From NCBI GenBank assembly GCA_023897205.1, contig JAHWDD010000033.1, positions 434,001-498,000 on the forward strand: DNA of 64,000 nt, written 5' to 3'. How positions within the stretch are numbered: the stretch's first letter is position 1; every line of letters begins with the position of its first letter. The stretch is from Exophiala sp. HKRS030 (lineage: Eukaryota; Ascomycota; Eurotiomycetes; Chaetothyriales; Herpotrichiellaceae). The translations under genes were made by a program, and so were the position numbers. A model generated the notes under the pieces. That model saw only the letters and a list, made by a program, of their open reading frames with translations. It made no database searches and was not told the origin of the DNA. Positions 34,141 to 45,762 of this stretch are shown in pieces.

Positions 34141-35977
34141 TTAAACCAACTTGTCCGCTTCAATGTCTTTGGATTTCAGAGCTGGAGCGGTATCATTACC
34201 AGAATCGGAGCTCGCATCTTTGGCATCAATAACGTTTCCTGGCGCACCAATCATTTGATGTTGAATATTGACCTTTGGTCCCTTGAACCATTTGTGTGCA
34301 TCGACCACCCACCAGATCAATACTAACAACATCGGTCCACCCCAAACCAAGCAGGTCCAATTCATCAATTCGGCATCTAGATTGCTCCCAGTAACACTTG
34401 GCAAGCATAAGATGGGGATCATAAGACTTGTGAAACATGTGGACAAGACTCCAACGGGAAAATACCATTTTCCGAGATGAAGTGGACCACGACGGAAGCG
34501 GTCGCCCACAAAGAATGTTCGAATGGTGATAGGAATGGTGAAGGCGACGAAGGCGGCAATGGCGCCAATACTGAAGATGGCATCAATGGCAGTACCTCCA
34601 AAGAGGAGGAGAGTGAGAAGGATGCCAATGACGCAGTTGAACCAGACGGCATTGACAGGAGTTTTGGTGATTGGGTTGACTTGTTTCCAAAGATTGGAAA
34701 ATGGAAAACAGTCGTCACGTGCGTATGCAAAGGTTACACGAGATGCGGCGACCATACATCCTTGACCCATGGAGAAACCGCAAATGATGGTCATGGAAAG
34801 CAGGGCGAGAGCGGTCTTTTGTGGAAGGACTTGAATGAGGTAGGATGCCCATGGTTGACCCAAGTCGGATTCGAGGACCAAGTCAATATCGATGACAGTA
34901 TATGCTACCACCAGCTGAAGAAACCAGCCGATGATTCCACCGACGACAGCTGTCAGAACGATGGCCTGAGGAGCAGCGATACTGGCGTTGCTACACTCCT
35001 CTGCCAAGTGGAAGGGTGCGTCATAGCCTGACATGGTCCAGATGACGGAAATGAAGGACATGAGCAAAGCGACACCATTTGGAAAATCGGTTCCTTCGTA
35101 GAAATTACCCCAGACTGTGCTGCTTTTGGTGAATCGAGGAAGACCTTGTTCTTCTCGGGTAGTAGCTGCTGGGATGGTGATAATGACGATAACCAAAGCG
35201 ATGATATTGAAAGTGCTGCCGTACGAGTTGAATGTAGCTACCCAGCGGGTAGGCATGGAAGAAATGCAGGCATGAATAATCATGATCAATGTAGTGAGCA
35301 GAAAGACCTGGTAATTCTCGGGGACGTAATCGGGATTGGTGATGGAACCGGCAGCGAGAATCATTGAGGCCAAGGCATAGTCGACGGATGGAGCACCAGT
35401 AATTTGAACAAACCAGTTGGACCAACCAGTAATCCATGCAGCAAGGGGACCATATCCAGGAGGAGCGAGCACTGCTGAGGCATAATAGAGACCACCTGAA
35501 GTAGGCATACTGGAGCAAAGTTCGGCTTGAAACGACATGTTAGGATTTCTGGAATAGATGAGAATTCTCGAGAGATAGCTTACCCATGCCAAGGGCGACA
35601 CAGATGATGAAGAAGATGGCAATCAACCATCCCCATGTCATACCAGGTGTACCAGCATATCCCATACCAAACCAGAGGGTAGAAGCGAAAGAAGGTAAGA
35701 GACCCAAAACAGCGAAAGAGACGCAAAAGGTGGTCCAGAGGGAGAATTCACGTTTGAATTCGGGACTAGACTATGATCAGCGTTGAATCGGGGTTTATGT
35801 TAACATGGTGGTATATGCATACATGTAACCAAGAGCGGCGAGGGCAGCTTCGTCGGCGTCATATTCTCGGTCACTAACAAAGACTTCGCCCGGAGGCAAG
35901 ACGGAAGTGACATGCTCGTCTGCCACGGAATGGCGTTGACCAGCCGAGACGACACTGGGTTTGCGTTCGTGGGTCAT
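34141..35977 (-). CDS. Amino-acid permease, APC superfamily (fungal GABA/choline permease-like)
   Basis: Three exons (35977-35823, 35765-35584, 35525-34141) encode 573 residues. The N terminus is cytosolic and hydrophilic, and GYIPEFKREFSLW begins the core. Typical features follow: MAELCSSMPTSGGLYYASAVLAP in TM3 and its loop, WITGWSNWFVQI, MSGYDAPFHLAEECSNAS (the APC consensus after TM5), SRVTFAYARDD, and a final TM pair ending with WWVVDAHKWFKGP. About 11-12 membrane segments are expected. This is the fungal ACT branch that imports GABA, choline, basic or other amino acids; the specificity cannot be read here. The last splice uses an AAG acceptor (CTTTCAAG type), which is unusual but gives the right protein. 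It is likely at the plasma membrane. Confidence 0.9.
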
Positions 35978-38643
35978 GGTGAAGACGTGATGAGATTTAG
36001 GAGTTTTCGAGATTGACGACGGAGAGGTGTGGTCATACAAGTCAAGATACGGCCAGTACAGCGGTCGTTTGATGATTAGACGACTACAACGGAGCAGCAA
36101 TTCTGGTAGAAGGAGCCTTGCGACAGTGGCCGTAGAGGAGAGGAAGAGGAAGTTGGGTGAGGTGAGGTTAGTGAATTCAAAACAGTGGCGGCCTCGTGTT
36201 GATAAAAGAAAATCGGAGATAATCAAAGGCAAGACATGGCTTTGGGCTCGTCAAGGTGACTAGGGTAAAGGTTGACAATTGGGCAAGTTGGCGATAGTGC
36301 CGATGAGAGTAAGTTGGTGGTGATCACACTGATCAGTGAGTGGCACAAGTGGTTCGAGAAGCAAAGAGGTCAAGGCTACCGTGGGCTACCAAGCTCAGCA
36401 ATCACTTACAGGGTTCACGAGGGCCATGAGGGTCATGAGGGTCAAGAGTCTCTAAGAAACAGCTTGGGCCTCGGATTGAGAAAGTCAAATCGCTAGAGCT
36501 AGTTAGGAAAGTTGAAGCTGGTTATCTCTGTGGTGTGGAGAGAGGCGAGCAAAGTGACATGTTATGTTAGCCATCCACTGGGTGCCAGGGACGGAGCTTG
36601 GAGCTTGGAGCATGGACTCTGGGACGATGGAGGAGTGAGGTTGATTGATTCATTGATTGATTGTCGTGTGAGTGGATGGAATTTAGCGAAGCAAGAGATA
36701 AGAAGCAGTTTTGGAGAGTCAATCGAGAGACTCAAGAGGGGGAAAGCACGACCAACACGACCGTCAAGAGAACAAAGGCGACGCTTCCCGCTTGCCAAGT
36801 TCTGCTAGCGGCCATTTGGAGGACCCACTATCTCCACTTTTATCAACGACATCCACCTGTTAGGAGCCTCGATGGACCGAAGCGTTCCTGCCAAAAGTTG
36901 GAGTCTGGGAGATATGCGAGGAAAGTGCCACCCACGGACCACGGATCACGGCCCACAGAAGGCAGGAGCCACTCGCATTGCAGCAAAAACACGATATGGG
37001 CAGGGTGCCGGTGCCACGAGGCAGAGTTCCACGTTGATGTACAGCAGTCTCTACATAGATGGTACTGTAGATAGATACCTAGTAAATTGATGCCCTGGCA
37101 TGTACATTTGGAGGAGGACCAAGGAATTGACAGAGTATACTCCGTACTTACATGGCATTCCCATCCTGCAGTTTGACAAGAATAAGCAACAGACAACATG
37201 AACCTACACTACTACAAGAATAGAGACATAGATATCTCAATTTACAAGTCCTTATCAGTTTCTCTTATTCACCAACCGTACAACTCGATCCACGGCCCTT
37301 TTTAGACCCTTTCACGTCCTCCGAAGAGACCGAGTGATTATTCCTCAACTCACTCAGTCAGTCACTCTTTCCTTGGAATGGTTTAGCAAGTCTGGCAAAT
37401 CATTCTCCGTAATCGTCGTCCCGGTCGTACTTGCCAGAGATTCGAGGGATACCTGTCACACCTGCCTAGTCTGACCTTCAATGCACAAATCGGGATTGTG
37501 ACGCAGGACCTTCGAGATCTATCAGCCCTCAGTCGTACCTGCCTCGTAATCACGCCGGCGGCCGTAGACTACGACGCGCCTTAGGCTTCTTGCTTCCCTG
37601 GGAACTTGGGACTCGGAAGTCGCCTTAGGTACCCACGGTACCGTACAGTACAGGCTAATGTAGAACGAGAGCCTAAGGAGCCTAAGGAGCCTAAGGAGCC
37701 TAGGCAGCCTAAAGAGCCTAAAGAGCCCAGGGCAGCCCCCCGTTCGACCTTAAACTTCTTAGTGCATCTGCACGGCGATAACGGTTCCCGTTGGCTGACG
37801 TTGGACGATCTGTAAAGTTACATCCCTCCGAGTTTCAAGTCTGCCGCAATTATGTACCTACAATTTACCAAGAGGCTACAATACGGAGCAGTTAGCGAGC
37901 GAGAGGCTTTCGACACTTGTTGTTATCATTACCATCGTCATGATCATCATCATCTACTCATTCCCACGCCCGGCTGCTCCTACGATTACAAGTTAGAAGA
38001 GAAACCAAACTCTCTAGCTCCTTGATAACTTGTCACAGGCAGTTCTCCGTACAATACATTGTCATGGCCCCCTTCGAGATAGGCGATCTCAACCAAGGAT
38101 CATCAGCTCTTGACCATTAGACACCACCACCTCCCAGACCCACGACAATAATGCAACCCCAAGGCTAACCTGGTACCTGCCTGGTAGATTTGCTTTTGAC
38201 GGCTCATGGCCCATGTTTTGTTCCGGGCCATGGCGCCAATGTCAGACATGATTTTCGGCTGTCTGCATTCGAGAAATCCTGGAGAAATAAACTCTGATCT
38301 GAGTCTCTCCCCCGCATCCGCCTGCTGCTTTGGGTAAAAGAGAACGAACATAGAACATACGACGAACAACTCACAATTCACAACGTACAACATCTCGCAG
38401 ACTGCTGCCTCGGCGGCTATTGACATCCGTCTCGCAGACAACTGCCACTGCCTCTTCCCCGTGGGGACAGATTAATGACTCCGAATACTTCCTTCATGGT
38501 TTCTCCGATTTGCCTGTACCGGCATTGAGAATCGAGTTGCTACGAGCCGCTATCACACTGCATATGCTAGACGTCGTTGCCTCTTCTTGACGGAAATCAG
38601 GACATATTTCTCGCTGCAATGGTTTTAACCTAGTTGATACATC
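35978..38643. other. 2.7-kb intergenic stretch
   Basis: Upstream of the permease and downstream of the lipase, both minus strand. No gene is supported. It contains a short GAGGGTCAT repeat at about 36420-36448, a nonamer array at 37669-37731 and copies of TACTCCGTA near 37138, 37882 and 38047. Confidence 0.5.
37669..37731 (+). repeat. GAGCCTAAG nonamer tandem repeat
   Basis: Seven units of nine bases: three perfect GAGCCTAAG, then GAGCCTAGG, CAGCCTAAA, GAGCCTAAA and GAGCCCAGG. It is open in one plus frame as a Glu-Pro-Lys repeat, which I regard as accidental. Confidence 0.9.
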
Positions 38644-40928
38644 TCAATGACTTGGTCTCAAGTCCTTATCCCGATCATTGTCAACCCCCTTGATCGCTCT
38701 GCATATCTCTCGTGCATCTTCGGGCATTGTCTGCCACAAGACCTGAGAAACCTCCCTACCCACCTGATCAAGTGCATCAATCGCCCACAACACGTCAAGA
38801 TGTTCGTAATCCTCAATGATCTTGCTGTGCACCACTTTGACATGAGGTTCGCGACCACGCTCAAACCTTCGCAACAGCCGCCTTCCATCAACCAATTCAT
38901 CCCTGCCTCCAACCCACAACGCCATCGGCGGAACATTCTCGTCGTACCATGCCGTCTGTCCTCGCTGCGGATCATCCGCCATTGCATCTTCTCGTCTTTC
39001 TTCGTCCGACTCGTCCTCGACTTCCTCTTTCTGTCCGATTTCTCGCGTTGCCAGGATACATTTGTGCTTTGCAAAACACTCCCGTCCCAACCACCATCGC
39101 ATACTCTCCGAGCTGACGTAGACAGGCGAGAATTGGAACAACCTGTCCCGTAACCCTCGGTCCCATCTGTCGTCGGTCCAATTGAACAGGAACGAAAACA
39201 CCCGATATCCCATGGCGCCATAGATTTTCCCCGGAAGTACTCGATGCATGGTCATCATCAACGGAATGAAGCTATGAATGCCAAAGAAGATCCTGAACAT
39301 GGCGGGAGAAATCACCCGCATGAACTTGAAATACATCTTTCCGATCAACGGACCAGCATACACAGCTGGCGCCAATGCGCAAAAGACGCTGATCTTATCA
39401 CCAAGGTCCGGTCGCTGCTCTTTAGCCAGTGCCACAAAAGTCTCTGTCGTGCCTTGACTGTGACACACAAGGCCGAGCTTCTCGAACCCGGTCTCCTGTA
39501 AAACTCTGGAAATCAATGCAGGCAGATCCATGACACCCATCTGTCGGATATTCCAAGCCCACATGCGAGGATCATGATATTTGAGCAAGCTGTGCTCAGG
39601 TTCAAACCCGCATCGATTGTTCCCCAGCCAGACATCGTAGCCGGCCTTGCACAGAAAGAACGCCAGACTATCATCGTCATTCGCGCAATAGGCCCCCGCG
39701 CTCTGCAGCAGGCCATGCACCAGGAGTACTGGATACCTCCTCTCTCCGTCATGATACTGTCGTTGCACATTGTGGTGCAGTCCTTCGTTGTCCGACGCAA
39801 AGATTTCAGGCGACGTCGGCCGCCGTTCTGCTTTTGATGCCGGCGTATATTCCTTCGGGTTGTAAACATGCCATAAAGAAATAATGAATCCGTCTTCCGT
39901 CTGCACCTTGAACTCCTCCATGTCCAGCCCAACTCTCCGTGCATAGTAGCGAACATCGCACACCAGCTTGTCCGGTCCCCTTCTGTAGGTTCAAATTCCT
40001 CATCTGAGGATGCGGCACTATGTCTCTTCCCTACATGTTGATCAGAGAGGCCACCTCGCCAACCTTTACTCTTCCCCTTCTTTTCTCCGTCCTTGTTCCT
40101 CACCCACTCCGCATCCCTCTCCCTTCGTCTCGCTGCGCGCCTCTTCTCCTCCTCATAATGCGGCCGACGCGCATCCGGATCGCGCAGCGTGACGCGCAAC
40201 CACAGATACCGAGCCAGCGCGGGCACCGACGTAAATAGCGAACCCAGGACAATCACTGCCAGAAATCCCGCTGACAAGAAGAACGACGTGATCCGAAACG
40301 AGAGGCAGTGCAAGTTGCGAAGTATCGAAGGCGGGCCGTACAGAGGCAGTGGAGGGAACAACGGGTGTGTATGCGCAGGCGAAATCACCTCGTCGAGCCG
40401 GCTTAGCTGGCTCTGCTTCTCCTCGTCGAGTACGTCCTTACCGTCGACGTGATCGGCAGACTCATCTGCGGGTGTCAAGGGCGGCGCCAGTGGTGGAGAG
40501 AAGTCATCCGGGTCTTGAAATCTACTCAATCCACGCGGCCGTGCCAGCTCGCGACTCGGTCGACCCTCGGCCCTGTCGCGCAAGATATTGATACGGTGCG
40601 CCTCTTGTATAGGCACGGCGGGCAGGCGGTTACCGTCGGCGGTCTCGATGACCGGGTCTAGCGGGGTGATGAATTTGGCTTCGACTGCGACGCCGCGCAG
40701 TTTGTCGCGGTTGGTGGTACTGTCATTGTTATTGTGCGCATCCCCGTTCTCGAGGTGTGTCGCTTCGAGCGAGAGCTTCTCTACTTGCTGGGCGTATTCG
40801 ACGCTGGCGTGCGCAGATGTGCGCAGTTGCGTCTGTGGCATGGATTCGCAACGGGGTGAGCGAATGACAGTAACAGTATGTGAGGGTGGGGCGTTTGTTT
40901 CGAGGTTTCGATACTTGACTGATGTCAT
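38644..40928 (-). CDS. AB-hydrolase lipase (steryl ester/triglyceride lipase-like), with an apparent 1-nt frameshift
   Basis: About 761 residues if one base is restored. The first ~200 residues are disordered. A membrane helix at about 215-240 (FFLSAGFLAVIVLGSLF) is followed by a basic linker and then the AB-lipase region (CDVRYYARRVGLDMEEF, VQTEDGFIISLWHVYNP, VLLVHGLLQSAGAY). The nucleophile elbow is CHSQG, so the first Gly of GxSxG is Cys here. The Asp (GGRDELVDG) and His (DYEHLDVLW) are present. The layout resembles Yeh1/Yeh2/Tgl1 sterol-ester hydrolases of the ER or lipid droplet. The frame breaks at the C4 run 39977-39980 (coding strand G4): EFEPTEG should continue into GPDKLVCD. No intron with matching phase fits as well as a missing G. 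Confidence 0.88.
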
Positions 40929-42117
40929 CTACGAACCGCCACGTGTGTTATGGAGCGATCTCGCAGGCACGACAACGCTGGAACGAGAGGGACACCTCAA
41001 GCCTGAAGAGTCAAGACCAGAGGAAAAGAAAGAAAGAAAGGTACGAGATGGCAGTAGTATATAGAGTTTCCAACATGTGAAAGTCCATATGCCAGCTTGA
41101 TATCCAGAAACTCAAAAAGGAAAATACCTGCAGTGTAGTGGTTTCGATTAAAACCTGGGCATCCGATGACATGCATGTATCCAAACCTGGAATATCAACA
41201 ATTCACAGTGAGATAGGTAATGATGCATGTACTCCGTACCCACGTACCTACCCATGGTGCAAGGATGCAAAAAAAGGGTAATTTGGCGAGGGATTATGAG
41301 CCCTGGGACTGGTCAAAGACACTCAGCTCATGAAGAGAAAGTGGGAACCCAATCGCCCAGGAAATCGTGGCGATGATGACCGCTATTGCGTAGCAGTGGT
41401 AGCCCACGTCGATCACAGGGATTGATGCTCATCATTAAGATCTTTGAGAGAACCGAAAGCGAGATCGTCGCTTGACAAGCACGGTCGAGGGAGGGCCGTG
41501 GTCGATATGAAAAAAAAAAGTTGGAGATTCTTGGAAGGGAATCGCCTGGGTGACTGGTCATTTGGTAAGGATTTATGGAGCTTGATTGGTTGGAAGGTAG
41601 CTTTGGACGATGATGTATGCCGTCAGAAGTCCAGGACTGCCATGCAGCGACCATATGTGGTTGATATGTTGGCGACGCCACAATGCTCTCCACCTCCGTC
41701 TTTGCAAGGTACGGTAATGGTGCGCCGAGCCAGTTAGAACTTTGACGGATGATGTTTTGGCGTTCGAGGTTGGAAAGTTGCACATGCTCAATTTCATGTT
41801 GACATGGATGAAAGCAACAGGTCAAATTAGACCTGGGTGTGTACATACTGCGCGACAGGCATGTGACTTGAGTCTTGTTCTGAGTTCACTGGGACAAGTT
41901 GTAAGTTCAATGTTCACACGAGGTGAAGTCAACAGTATACTGTGCATCTAACTAGTCCAGTCAGAGAAGACATAATCCTTTGAGCCTCAGTGATAATCAT
42001 AGTAAGGCTGGATATTTACTCATCGACTACGTCGGTTCAAACCACAATACTTAGCTACCTCCTGCCGGCCATGACGCCCTTTTATTTCTTACTCATGTAC
42101 TCCGTAAATCATTTCGT
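40929..42117. other. Intergenic stretch between lipase and FAN1 genes
   Basis: 1.2 kb with no supportable gene. TACTCCGTA elements occur at about 41230 and 42098, and there is an A9 run at 41511-41519. Confidence 0.5.
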
Positions 42118-45100
42118 TTATTCATACCTCACCTCGCCTGCAACGGCATGGCATAACTCCACCTTGACCCCCGCACCAAGCAGAACCGAAATCCAAAGAC
42201 GTTGAGTGTCACTGAGTCGGTCATTGGCAGACTTGACTTCAGAAAAGACGACTTCACCCTTTGCATGTTGCTGATGTGATAAGTGCAAGGCTGAGCCATT
42301 ACTGCGATCGGGTTGGCGGAAGTCACTCGAGGTGTCCCACTTATCACTCTTATCGTCTTCAACAGCAGTAGCACTCTCGTTTTCGTCATCTTTGTTGTGC
42401 TTCTTCCACAATACCAGGTCTGGCACGCCACCGCCTCTCGCTTGGTATTCCTGCGCCATGACGAGCATGACAACCCCCAGCGCATTCGGGTCCCAACACT
42501 CGACCAGCTCTAGTAAATCCTCCCTCTCGAAGCCATCCCACTTGACTCCCACGATACACGTCCGATTGTCAAAATTCTCATCCCACACTCTGGTGACAAT
42601 GTCCAAGGCATCGCCGTTGGAAATCTCATTGACACGCTGCGTGATCTCGTGGACTCGTGAGCTGTAAAAGGAGTCCGTGTGCAGATCTAATGGACAAGTC
42701 TGATATGCTGTCTGGAAGACATTGGGAATGTAAGGTTGAAAGAACAGTATGTCGTAGAAGAGCAAACCGAACAATGTCCGCAGAATACCACCTTCGCTGT
42801 GGTATCCTTTATATCCGAGCACTTTGCGGTAGTGCGAGAGACACATTGCTTCAACTGAGACAGGGAGTGATGTGTCGAGGGTGTCGAGCCAGACTGTTTT
42901 GGCGCCGAAAGTGCTGCTCTGTGAAGGCAGGCGTGGAATGCTCGATGTATGTGGTTTATCTCGAGTAGGGTTGGAATCGGTTTCGATACCTTCAGCTTTT
43001 GTAGGTGTCGTGCTCGCTCCCGTGGCCGTCGCGTTGTTCGTGGTGCTGTTCTTGCGGCTCAAATTAAGACTTCGAGAGGGTGTATCTTCCCTTTCTTTTT
43101 CGATTTTGATGCCCACGACATTCCTCTCCACTGCCTTGCTAAGCCGGACATGGCCAAAGTCATGCTGTTCTCGCATCGGCAAACGTAATTGTTTCTCCAG
43201 CTTCTTGATCCGTTTCTGTAGGTCATAGTGGTAAATGAGGTGGCACTCTTTATCCTGCAAACCTTCCTCACATGTCTGAAGGGCCACTCGCTTCCAATAC
43301 TTCCTGTTGGCCTCCACGCTTCGTCCATTGCTGTCCATGAGTGCATGCATATAGTGTTCTTCAAGTAGAGCTCTACGCTGATACCAAGCACCTCGTCTTG
43401 CCGCATGAAAAAGCCGTTGGTTGAGCAATTCTGTTAAGACGTCATGTTCTCGTAAATGCTCCTTAAACCTGGCTAGTGGGTGAAGACCTTTGTGCACGAT
43501 GCGAGTATAAACCCACGCCGGACTGAATCGTCGAAGATAAGCACCTTCGCCACTTTCATAGATTCGATCTTCTTTTTCTTGTTCCAACTTGACCAATGCC
43601 CGCCATCGAGGGTAGACAGCTTCAAAGATATCCTTGACCTCTTCCAATGTAAGTGGACTAGGTGTACCATTAAATTCCAGAAAGTTGTCCACTTTGAACT
43701 GTGTCCGCAGAGCAGCCTCGAACTCGAGCAGAAGAGCCCTTGATTCGAATATCGTAGCAGATCGACTGACAATGTATTGTGGAAAATTTCTTCTTGAGAT
43801 CTTGGCCAGGATCAAAGTTGTGAGACTCTTCTCTGTCCACTCCGTACTTCGATAGAACACAAGATGAACTCGTTCGAAGAGCTTCAGTGGCGTCAATGCC
43901 AATCTGATGCATCGCCCCGTCCGATCGAGGATCTTCTTTGTGAAATGTGCATCACGATTCATGCTCGGAGTCCGGGAGCCACTGCTCTCTTCCTCGTCAT
44001 CCTCGTAAACCGACCTCCCATCATCTGATATGGCACTTCCCATCGAGTCCTCTGTCTCAGTCCGCTTCAATTCCTTAAAGCCCAGTCCAGACTGTTTCCC
44101 ACTAGTCCTGCGGAAGTTCTTCAACAACTCCCGTTTGTTTTTCCCTTGCACCTTGACCTCCTTGGCCAAAGACTTCAGTTCGTCTAACAACAATAGTCCA
44201 CTTGCCTCGTCCAATGTCGTGATGTGTTCAGAGGAACACTCAGCAAAAGCATATGTTTCTCCCAGCGTCATCCCTTCTGGTCTCTCGGCCTCTCCAGGAT
44301 GAATCTCGGTTTCAGCTTGTACCTTCGGCAATTCCCGCTCTCGTTGCAATTGTGCCACCGCAGCTTCAATGTCCGCGATATCACCATAGTAAGGCAGGTC
44401 CTTGACCCTGAACCACTTACTAGTCTTGCGCAAGAACAGTCTCACATAAAGGTACTGCACCTCGTAATCCAGACCTCTCCAGTCACTAAATAACGCCATC
44501 TCAGCTTCGTTGAACAGATGACCTTCATCTTCTAGGACGGTATCTAACGCTAGATTGAAAGCGTCGACGTACAGGGAGCTCCGACCACGTACCCACGAAC
44601 GGGATTCGAGGCGAGACAAAGTGCTGCTCTTCCCGTCAGGGACGGTTTCCTCACCATCACGCGAGACCAGTATCTCTACCACACCAGCCTCACCTGCCAT
44701 ATACGCCTCATAGGCCTCAATTGCCTCCTCGTCATTTTGTACTGGCTGCGGAAGAGCCGTCTCTAGCTGTGTAGCTCGTGGTTGTGCATGCTCCAGTGGC
44801 TCCCGGTCTCTACCATCACAAAAAACCGCTTCGTCTTCTGAGTCAGGGATCTCGTTCTTGAGAGTACGTCTCGATGGTAAGGATTTCTTGGGCGAGCCAC
44901 TTTTCACTGTGCCTTTTCTTTCCCACGGGCTCGTTGTCTTAAGCCGTTTCGCAAGGGGTGGGGTGAAGAAATCGGTATCGTTTTCGTCCGTTTCGTCATG
45001 TTCATGGAATTTTGTTGAAGGAGGATGAGGGATTACACGGCTGCTGCCCATCGATCGGCTGTGTTTCAACAGATTGTGGTCTAAGTGGCATCGATGGCCC

Positions 45101-45303
45101 AGAAATTCTCTCTCTGGAAACCCAATGTATCGATGTTGGCTTTGTGAGACCAATTGTATAGTAGAGCAGGCTCCCGGTGAGCGGGGAAAACTGCAGGACG
45201 ATTTTTGACTACCTCCGCATCGCGTCGCGTGGTGACGCGATGTCACGAGACTTCTAGAGTGCTTGCATATGCCCTCTGGTTTACTTGACTGATTCATTGT
45301 CAA
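42118..45303 (-). CDS. fan1: FAN1-type structure-specific nuclease (VRR-NUC)
   Basis: Single exon, 1061 residues from 45303, or 977 from the ATG at 45051 (MGSSRVIPHPP), which may be the true start because the first 84 residues are Cys/His/Arg-rich and featureless. The middle is the helical FAN1 region. The C-terminal VRR-NUC domain has WDEN, CWDPNALGVVMLVMAQEYQ, GGGVPDLVLW (P961-D962) and SEVKSANDRLSDTQRLW (E1022-K1024), so the PD..ExK active site is intact. FAN1 nucleases cut 5' flaps and unhook interstrand crosslinks. No UBZ finger is visible, as in fungal orthologues. About 59 residues of polar, acidic sequence separate PD from the ExK strand, which looks like an insertion in the nuclease fold. 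Confidence 0.93.
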   Translation of the reverse strand: MTMNQSSKPEGICKHSRSLVTSRHHATRCGGSQKSSCSFPRSPGACSTIQLVSQSQHRYIGFPEREFLGHRCHLDHNLLKHSRSMGSSRVIPHPPSTKFHEHDETDENDTDFFTPPLAKRLKTTSPWERKGTVKSGSPKKSLPSRRTLKNEIPDSEDEAVFCDGRDREPLEHAQPRATQLETALPQPVQNDEEAIEAYEAYMAGEAGVVEILVSRDGEETVPDGKSSTLSRLESRSWVRGRSSLYVDAFNLALDTVLEDEGHLFNEAEMALFSDWRGLDYEVQYLYVRLFLRKTSKWFRVKDLPYYGDIADIEAAVAQLQRERELPKVQAETEIHPGEAERPEGMTLGETYAFAECSSEHITTLDEASGLLLLDELKSLAKEVKVQGKNKRELLKNFRRTSGKQSGLGFKELKRTETEDSMGSAISDDGRSVYEDDEEESSGSRTPSMNRDAHFTKKILDRTGRCIRLALTPLKLFERVHLVFYRSTEWTEKSLTTLILAKISRRNFPQYIVSRSATIFESRALLLEFEAALRTQFKVDNFLEFNGTPSPLTLEEVKDIFEAVYPRWRALVKLEQEKEDRIYESGEGAYLRRFSPAWVYTRIVHKGLHPLARFKEHLREHDVLTELLNQRLFHAARRGAWYQRRALLEEHYMHALMDSNGRSVEANRKYWKRVALQTCEEGLQDKECHLIYHYDLQKRIKKLEKQLRLPMREQHDFGHVRLSKAVERNVVGIKIEKEREDTPSRSLNLSRKNSTTNNATATGASTTPTKAEGIETDSNPTRDKPHTSSIPRLPSQSSTFGAKTVWLDTLDTSLPVSVEAMCLSHYRKVLGYKGYHSEGGILRTLFGLLFYDILFFQPYIPNVFQTAYQTCPLDLHTDSFYSSRVHEITQRVNEISNGDALDIVTRVWDENFDNRTCIVGVKWDGFEREDLLELVECWDPNALGVVMLVMAQEYQARGGGVPDLVLWKKHNKDDENESATAVEDDKSDKWDTSSDFRQPDRSNGSALHLSHQQHAKGEVVFSEVKSANDRLSDTQRLWISVLLGAGVKVELCHAVAGEVRYE

Positions 45304-45762
45304 TCGTAGGCAAGGTACGGTCTACAGAGAGAGAGAGATGCATGAATTCGCGATACCCTTCGACTTTTACCGCGTGTCACTTGGCTTCGATTCAATCCTT
45401 TTATTCTAAGAATTCGATATGTGTTAGACAGTGACAACTTTGGCGTCCCAATATGCATAGCGAGCAGTTTCTCCATTTATCCAGATTAATAACTCTCTAA
45501 TGTTCTATCCCATCTGGCATCGATCTCTGTTGTGTAAACGTACAAGATACGGATCTGGTTGACCGAGATCTGTGATATGTATGATGTTCTTCCAACCACA
45601 AGTGACCTATTTCAACGCCAACGCAATGCAACAAAGAATGATAACCTTGATCGGACCAACTCAGCCCTGCCGCAATGTTGTGTCGTCAACCAGCCTTTGA
45701 GTCTTCCGAAAGCGTTTGTTTCAATTAATCGGGCGGGACATCATCTGTTGGACTTCTCAACT
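45304..45762. other. Short intergenic stretch between FAN1 and AGC1
   Basis: 0.46 kb between two minus-strand genes. It contains a GAGAGAGAGA tract at about 45329-45338. The FAN1 promoter is probably here. Confidence 0.45.
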
